Origin: a bacterium
GTDB taxonomy: Bacteria > Spirochaetota > UBA4802 > UBA5550
DNA length: 11,545 nucleotides
Direction of reading: 5' to 3'
NCBI GenBank assembly: GCA_024224995.1
Contig: JAAENB010000196.1
Coordinates: forward strand, 1 to 11,545
Under the pieces are notes generated by a model. It worked only from the letters and a program-made list of their open reading frames with translations. It made no database searches and was not told the origin of the DNA. Shown one piece after another: positions 7,271-11,545 of the stretch. How positions within the stretch are numbered: position 1 is the first letter of the stretch; each line of letters opens with the position of its first letter. The position numbers and the translations under genes are program-made.

Positions 7271-7302
7271 TGAACTGCCCGGCCATAAGGCCGGGCAGTT
7301 CA
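7271..7302 (+). terminator. GC-rich hairpin after the first lipoprotein gene
   Basis: A perfect 14-bp stem (7271-7284 with 7289-7302, arms TGAACTGCCCGGCC and GGCCGGGCAGTTCA) with an ATAA loop lies 19 nt after the stop codon. It has no immediate T-run; only short T-tracts appear about 15 nt further on. It most likely ends or stabilises the lipoprotein mRNA, but it is not a textbook intrinsic terminator. Confidence 0.65.
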
Positions 7303-7378
7303 TAGCCGCAGTAATCTTTTCCGACTTTTTTCTTCTATATTCAAAAAAAAATTGTCTTTTTTAGCTCAAAATTGATAC

Positions 7379-7384
7379 TATAAT
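7379..7384 (+). promoter_or_regulatory. Candidate -10 box for the second lipoprotein gene
   Basis: A perfect TATAAT occurs in an AT-rich spacer. The nearest -35-like word, TTGTCT at 7352-7357, is 21 bp away, which is too far, so the -35 is weak or activator-dependent. It would give a leader of about 120 nt carrying the hairpin and the shared element below. Confidence 0.4.
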
Positions 7385-7410
7385 ATTAAAGCCGTTTATC
7401 CCGGCAAGTT

Positions 7411-7425
7411 GGTACAAATTTGTCC
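7411..7425. repeat. Near-palindrome around ACAAATTTGT
   Basis: The 10-bp perfect palindrome ACAAATTTGT (7414-7423) is flanked by GGT and CCC, making a near-symmetric GGTACAAATTTGTCC. It sits in the leader of the second lipoprotein gene. It may be an operator half of some regulator, but this is unproven. Confidence 0.3.
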
Positions 7426-7426
7426 C

Positions 7427-7450
7427 CAAACTTTTATTAAAAAAAGTTTG
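7427..7450 (+). promoter_or_regulatory. AT-rich stem-loop in the leader of the second lipoprotein gene
   Basis: CAAACTTTT (7427-7435) pairs fully with AAAAGTTTG (7442-7450) around a 6-nt ATTAAA loop. The 9-bp stem is AT-rich and has no T-run after it, so it is a weak leader structure or protein site rather than a terminator. Confidence 0.35.
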
Positions 7451-7453
7451 TCG

Positions 7454-7464
7454 GATTTAAGTCA
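7454..7464 (+). promoter_or_regulatory. Shared leader element GATTTAAGTCA, copy 2
   Basis: Exact second copy of the 11-nt word found at 5524-5534, here 48 nt before the start codon. It is not part of an inverted repeat at this location, and no copy is seen ahead of the third surface gene. Confidence 0.35.
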
Positions 7465-7511
7465 CTTCTCATAGTATCAACCTGAAATATTCTTTAAAAT
7501 TGGAGATTTAT

Positions 7512-9560
7512 ATGAAAATGAAAAAATCCTTATGCTTCTTTTTTATTACCTGCTTCATACTGCTGCTGTCATGTGCTGATTCCGGTTGGGAGGACGACCC
7601 CTCAGGGGTTACTGCGGTCACTGCTGCACTCAATTTCCCTGACGGTTCTACCATTTCCGGGCATGATATTATCATTATTACGTTCAGCGATTCCATGAAT
7701 ACCTCTTCTGTTTCGCTTAGCGGTTCCATGGGAGATGTTGTTGCTGACGGGAACATGGTATGGACCAAAAACTCCTTTGACAATGATACCCTTACTCTCA
7801 CACCCAATTCCGATGGCGGACCGAGCTATCTGTGGCCCCTGGGGAACAGTTCTCTTATTATAGAAGGAAAAAGTTCCGATGGGACGGATATGGAGAAAGC
7901 TTCGCTTTCTTATACGGTTGAGAACAAAGTCACTGCAACTCCGAATTTTGCCGACGGTTCCACCATTTCCAGGCATGATATTATCATTATAACGTTCAAC
8001 AGTTCCATGAATACCTCTTCTGTTTCATTAACCGGTTCTATGGGTGATGTTGTTGCTGCCGTGAATATGGTATGGACAAAAAAATCCTTTGACAATGATA
8101 CCCTTACGCTCACACCCAATTCCGATGGCGGACCGAGCTATCTGTGGCCCCAGGGGAACAGTTCTCTTATTATAGAAGGAAGCAGTTCCGATGGGACGGA
8201 AATGGAGAAGGCTTCGCTCTCTTATACGGTTGAGAACAAAGTCACTGCAACTCTGAATTTTGCCGACGGTTCCACCATTTCCGGGCATGATATTATCATT
8301 ATTACGTTCAGCGATTCCATGAATACCTCTTCTGTTTCATTAACCGGTTCCATGGGGACTGTTGCTGCCGACGGGAATATGCCATGGACAAAAACCACTG
8401 CTGTGAATGACACTCTTACTCTCACACCCAATCCTGATGGCGGACCGGTCAATGTCTGGCCCCAGGGGAGCAGTTCTCTTATTATTGAAGGAAAAAGTTC
8501 CGATGGGACGGATATGGAGAAAGCTTCGCTCTCTTATATAGTAGAGAATGTGGTTTATGTACGGGGTACGGATGGGGATGATATGAATTATCCGGGTACC
8601 GCAAGCAAGCCGAAGGCTACTGTTCAGGCCGGGATTGATCTGGCTGATACTTTGTATACTACCGGTTCTGTTCGTGTGGCGCAAGGGACGTATACAGCAA
8701 ATTATTATACAGCAGGGACTCCTGTTGCGGAGATGAAAGAAGGGATCTCTGTTTATGGGGGGTATTCCGTGCAGAATTGGGAGTGGCGGAATTCTTCTAA
8801 TTATGAGACTGTTCTTGAGGATACCAGTGAAGGAGGCGGCAGTGAAGACGCTCCCAATAGAGCTGTAAACGCAAGCAGCGCTATAACCACTAGCACCACT
8901 ATTGACGGGTTTACTATTATATTGGGCAAGGATAACGGTACCGACAGCGCCGCAAATGCAGCTGTATATTGCGAAGGTTCGCCAACAATTCAGAATAACA
9001 ACATCTCCGGCAGAACTCAGAATTTAGCCGGCAGGTTCTCTTATGGAATTCTGAGCAATTCCGCGTCTGCATCTCCCTATATATATAATAATACTATAGA
9101 TCCGGGTTATAATGTTAATTCAGGTGCTTCATACGGCATTCGCAATAATTATGTTAATGCTGTAACAATTACAAATAATACGATACATGGAGGATCAGGG
9201 AATACTACTTATGGGATCAGAAATAATGATGGTGATTCAATAATAAGCTCTAATACGATATATGGAGGAATCTGGTCAACTGCCGGGTACTGTATTTATG
9301 TTCGGAACAGTAATCCTTCAATAAGCGGTAATACTTTTAATTCTTCTCATGCAGCTCTAACTCAAACATATAGTATATGGGAAGCCAATACCACCTCTGA
9401 TCCTGCCGCTGTTCAGAATAATCATTTCAATTATAGCGGTTATTGGTATCAGGATGAAGGAAGCTCCGGTACCCTGGTACAAAATAGTCTTTATATTACT
9501 ATATCAATTGAAGGAAGCTCCGATACATTAGCATCATGGGGAAATTATTCAAATTTTTAA
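7512..9560 (+). CDS. Lipoprotein with three Ig-like repeats and a right-handed beta-helix domain
   Basis: I chose the ATG at 7512 (682 aa) because GGAGA lies 5 nt before it; an in-frame TTG at 7500 has no such site. Residues 1-20 are a lipoprotein signal peptide ending 'LLLSC', with Cys21 as the lipid anchor. Residues 37-348 are three tandem 104-aa Ig-like domains, each with 'DGSTIS', 'HDIIIITF', 'SMNTSSVSL', 'NDTLTLTPN' and 'SSLIIEG'. They resemble the SbsA/Big_5 type. From 349, 'YVRGTDGDDMNYPGTASKPK' and 'VRVAQGTYT' match the start of DUF1565-like beta-helix proteins. About six coils follow from residue 484, each with N-N/S-x-I-x-G-G-like turns. Such proteins often bind or cleave polysaccharide, but I see no catalytic signature. 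A clear terminator follows 35 nt after the stop. Confidence 0.88.
   Translation: MKMKKSLCFFFITCFILLLSCADSGWEDDPSGVTAVTAALNFPDGSTISGHDIIIITFSDSMNTSSVSLSGSMGDVVADGNMVWTKNSFDNDTLTLTPNSDGGPSYLWPLGNSSLIIEGKSSDGTDMEKASLSYTVENKVTATPNFADGSTISRHDIIIITFNSSMNTSSVSLTGSMGDVVAAVNMVWTKKSFDNDTLTLTPNSDGGPSYLWPQGNSSLIIEGSSSDGTEMEKASLSYTVENKVTATLNFADGSTISGHDIIIITFSDSMNTSSVSLTGSMGTVAADGNMPWTKTTAVNDTLTLTPNPDGGPVNVWPQGSSSLIIEGKSSDGTDMEKASLSYIVENVVYVRGTDGDDMNYPGTASKPKATVQAGIDLADTLYTTGSVRVAQGTYTANYYTAGTPVAEMKEGISVYGGYSVQNWEWRNSSNYETVLEDTSEGGGSEDAPNRAVNASSAITTSTTIDGFTIILGKDNGTDSAANAAVYCEGSPTIQNNNISGRTQNLAGRFSYGILSNSASASPYIYNNTIDPGYNVNSGASYGIRNNYVNAVTITNNTIHGGSGNTTYGIRNNDGDSIISSNTIYGGIWSTAGYCIYVRNSNPSISGNTFNSSHAALTQTYSIWEANTTSDPAAVQNNHFNYSGYWYQDEGSSGTLVQNSLYITISIEGSSDTLASWGNYSNF
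7620..8555 (+). repeat. Three tandem 312-bp coding repeats
   Basis: The units are 7620-7931, 7932-8243 and 8244-8555, with an exact period of 312 bp (104 codons). Most differences are single substitutions, and long identical blocks are shared by any two copies. The pattern of sharing is mosaic: copies 1 and 3 agree in 'SGHDIIIITFSDS' and 'GKSSDGTDM', copies 1 and 2 in 'GDVVA' and 'SDGGPSYLWP', and copies 2 and 3 in 'NFADG' and 'SLTGSMG'. This suggests recent duplication with recombination between units. Confidence 0.9.
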
Positions 9561-9595
9561 TAGTTTTACACGAAAAAACACCAATAAAGAGTTTA

Positions 9596-9628
9596 AACCG
9601 GTACAAACTTGTACCGGTTCTTTTTTTT
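9596..9628 (+). terminator. Intrinsic terminator after the beta-helix lipoprotein gene
   Basis: AACCGGTACAA (9596-9606) is exactly complementary to TTGTACCGGTT (9609-9619), so about 10 bp can pair around a tetraloop. A C and then eight T residues (9621-9628) follow. This is a classic rho-independent terminator and separates this gene from the next surface-protein gene. Confidence 0.88.
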
Positions 9629-9636
9629 AAAAGTTC

Positions 9637-9665
9637 TTTACGAATTTTATTTTTATCTGTATGAT
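9637..9665 (+). promoter_or_regulatory. Candidate promoter of the redoxin/Ig-repeat gene
   Basis: TTTACG (9637-9642, four of six) and TATGAT (9660-9665, five of six) are separated by 17 bp. The predicted start near 9672 lies after an in-frame ATG at 9661 and before the ATG at 9721, which supports the latter as the start codon. Confidence 0.45.
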
Positions 9666-9720
9666 GCCATGTCCGGGTTACCAAGGCAAGATCATTAAAT
9701 ATAAAAAAAAGGGGGTCTCA

Positions 9721-11545
9721 ATGTTAGAAATAGGAACAATACCTATCGACTTTACTCTTGACCAATACAACTCAGGAACCGCTACTCTATCAAGCTATAA
9801 TGGTAAAATCATCTCCTTATCATTCATGGATATAGATAATGATTGGGACTGGTTAAAAAATTTGATCTCAATTAAGAACAATGCTTCTTTTACCGGCACT
9901 ATGCAGATCATAGTTGTTATCTATAAGTATAATGGCGGCACAAGTAAAGATGACATTCAGGAAAAAATCGATAATGACCCGGGTATTACTGATGCCGACA
10001 TTACTTTCCCCCTTCTTGTGGATAATACCTGGAGCACCATATCCTTCGCGTATCAATATCTTAACCAGGGTTTTGGGGGTGATAGTTATTTCTCGAATTC
10101 TTTTAGCAATTATTTTTCGTCTTTTTTAATATCAAAAGATAACGTTATCTCTGACAAATGGAACAAAAACTGTACCACCAACAGCGACCCAATATCATTT
10201 AATAAAATAATTATCCCCAGTATTCCAGTCTTTAACAGTCAGGATTACGGCAGCACGGATAAATACCTGCTCCAAAGACTTATCAACCTGGACGCTTCCC
10301 CTGCAATCCTGTACACCACCCCGGTAGAAGGAACCGAACTCACGAGCCTTAGTTCTGTAGAGGTAGTTTATTCCAAACTCATGGTAGACGCTGCCGCAAC
10401 AGCAGGAAATTACACTCCCGGCGGAACAGGCGTGGGAACTTTATCAGTTACGGGAACCTCATACACCGGCACCGACCGAATTGAAAACGTTGCAACCCTT
10501 ACAACATCAGGCACTCTTGTAGACGGTGAACTGGCAATAACTCTTTCCAACATTACCGATACGGAAGGGAATGCATTAACGGATGCTGTTATAAATTACC
10601 CAACAAACCCAACCGCACCGTCAATAGCATCCTGGACGTCAGCAGGAACAATCGCAAACGGCGGCACCGTACAGGTAACATTCTCCGAAGATGTAAGCAA
10701 CGCAACAAACACTGACAACTACGTGGTTAACTACGCTGGTACGGGATCCGTTTCCATACAATCAATAAGCTATAATTCAGGAACACGAACTGCTGAACTG
10801 ACAATGTCTCTTGCTCTTACAAATGGAGCAACTTTTACCATTGAAACCGTTACCGGGAGCAGTCCCATAACAGACGGAACCCATACCCTTGCCAACGGAA
10901 CATCTCCTCTATATAGTACAGCAGACCTGGTTGCGCCAACCGTAACATCCTGGACAGCATCAGGACAGGTTAGTAGCGGTGGGGTTATAACAGTTCAATT
11001 TTCTGACAATGTTGTTAACGCGGATAATATCAGCAATTACCAGGTCAATTATTCCGGCCCGGGAACAGTGACCATAACAGGGCCAATTTCATATGACAGT
11101 GGTGCGTTTACAGCAGCCCTTACCATGTCAATCTCCGGTACTGACGGTACAACCTTTACCATAGAAACAGTAACGGGGGCAAGCCCCATATCGGACGGGA
11201 CAAATAACCTTACAAACGGGACATCAAACACCTATCTTACTGCTGATGAGATTATACCAACAATAACAGGCTGGAGTCCATCGGGCACGGTTAATAATGG
11301 AGATACAGTCTATGTACAGTTTTCGGAAAACGTAAGCAATGCAAACAGAACGGATAATTACCAGGTTAATCATACCGGGGCAGGAACCGTTGGCATCCAG
11401 GGAGTAACATACGACAGCGGAACACACAGGGCAACACTTACAGTAACAGTCTCAGGTACAGACGGATCAAGTTTCACCATAGAAACAATTACCGGAAGTA
11501 GCCCAATATCGGACGGAACAAACACCCTTGTAAACGGGACGTCCA
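9721..11545 (+). CDS. Partial redoxin-like protein with tandem Ig-like repeats (3' end outside window)
   Basis: The frame from the ATG at 9721 (GGGGG 5 nt before) stays open for 608 codons to the window edge. Residues 1-165 look like an AhpC/TSA/TlpA-type redoxin: 'IGTIPIDFTLDQYNSGTATLSSYNGKI' at the start, a 'FPLLVDNTWS' strand near 116-125, and 'FLISKDNVISDKW' at 135-147. The usual catalytic site after the first strand is replaced by 'MDIDNDWDW', without cysteine; the only cysteine in the domain is Cys151. Residues 191-298 form one Ig-like domain, and from 299 onward come about 107-aa repeats with 'W-x-x-x-G', 'V-x-F-S', 'NYxVNYxG' and 'TFTIETVTG'. No signal peptide or lipobox is visible, which is odd for a repeat protein of surface type. 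Function unknown; a role as a large surface or secreted protein is inferred from the repeats. Confidence 0.82.
   Translation, partial: MLEIGTIPIDFTLDQYNSGTATLSSYNGKIISLSFMDIDNDWDWLKNLISIKNNASFTGTMQIIVVIYKYNGGTSKDDIQEKIDNDPGITDADITFPLLVDNTWSTISFAYQYLNQGFGGDSYFSNSFSNYFSSFLISKDNVISDKWNKNCTTNSDPISFNKIIIPSIPVFNSQDYGSTDKYLLQRLINLDASPAILYTTPVEGTELTSLSSVEVVYSKLMVDAAATAGNYTPGGTGVGTLSVTGTSYTGTDRIENVATLTTSGTLVDGELAITLSNITDTEGNALTDAVINYPTNPTAPSIASWTSAGTIANGGTVQVTFSEDVSNATNTDNYVVNYAGTGSVSIQSISYNSGTRTAELTMSLALTNGATFTIETVTGSSPITDGTHTLANGTSPLYSTADLVAPTVTSWTASGQVSSGGVITVQFSDNVVNADNISNYQVNYSGPGTVTITGPISYDSGAFTAALTMSISGTDGTTFTIETVTGASPISDGTNNLTNGTSNTYLTADEIIPTITGWSPSGTVNNGDTVYVQFSENVSNANRTDNYQVNHTGAGTVGIQGVTYDSGTHRATLTVTVSGTDGSSFTIETITGSSPISDGTNTLVNGTS
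10615..11545 (+). repeat. Tandem Ig-like coding repeats of 318-321 bp
   Basis: The units are 10615-10932, 10933-11253 and 11254 to the window edge (truncated). The conserved Trp codons at 10633, 10951 and 11272 give periods of 318 and 321 bp. Units 2 and 3 are closest to each other ('NYQVNY/H', 'SGTDG', 'PISDGTN'). The array probably continues beyond the window. Confidence 0.85.

Noticed and set aside
7500..7511. TTG start four codons upstream for the beta-helix lipoprotein
   Set aside because: The ribosome-binding site GGAGA lies after this TTG, and the ATG at 7512 gives a normal lipoprotein signal peptide.
7508..8684. Several minus-strand open frames inside the beta-helix lipoprotein gene
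   Set aside because: They recur with the 312-bp repeats, which explains their similar sequences; they are shadows of the repeat coding frame.
9661..9720. Upstream in-frame ATGs for the redoxin/Ig-repeat protein
   Set aside because: They overlap the candidate -10 box, lack a ribosome-binding site and add no signal peptide or recognisable domain.

Overview
The window looks like a piece of chromosome from an anaerobic, double-membraned (Gram-negative-type) bacterium. Two predicted lipoproteins, a stand-alone CheX and large Ig-like/beta-helix surface proteins would suit an uncultured spirochaete-like organism. No rRNA or other clean phylogenetic marker is present, so this is only a guess. No tRNA, rRNA, CRISPR array, transposase or phage gene was seen.

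Left half (1-5202), all on the minus strand. In transcription order: an AhpD-like carboxymuconolactone decarboxylase-family protein, hemL (glutamate-1-semialdehyde aminomutase, tetrapyrrole synthesis), cheX (CheY-P phosphatase family), then a tight redox operon. The redox operon has its own strong sigma-70-like promoter (TTGAAA, 17 bp, TATAAT). It encodes a NuoE/HydC-like [2Fe-2S] subunit, a NuoF/HydB-like flavin and iron-sulfur subunit, and the start of a third subunit that runs off the left edge. The third subunit starts with a [2Fe-2S] domain like NuoG/HydA but then turns into a GltD/NfnB-type cysteine region rather than a hydrogenase. This points to an electron-bifurcating NAD(P) transhydrogenase of the Stn (Sporomusa-type Nfn) kind, or a formate dehydrogenase-linked relative, rather than HydABC hydrogenase or complex I.

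Middle (5203-5559): a 357-nt divergent spacer. It holds a promoter for the leftward operon and, just before the rightward gene, an 8-bp perfect inverted repeat.

Right half (5563-11545), all on the plus strand. Three large surface-type proteins follow one another, apparently as separate transcription units. The first is a 562-aa lipoprotein with three PKD/Ig-like modules, followed by a GC-rich hairpin. The second is a 682-aa lipoprotein with three nearly identical 104-aa Ig-like repeats (exact 312-bp period) and a right-handed beta-helix C-terminus, followed by a classic intrinsic terminator. The third, open to the right edge (608 codons seen), has an N-terminal redoxin-like domain without catalytic cysteines, followed by Ig-like repeats of about 107 aa. 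The two lipoprotein genes share an 11-nt element, GATTTAAGTCA, in their leaders.

The most unusual items are the cysteine-less redoxin/Ig-repeat fusion without a visible signal peptide, the mosaic 312-bp repeats, and the probable Stn-type bifurcating complex.
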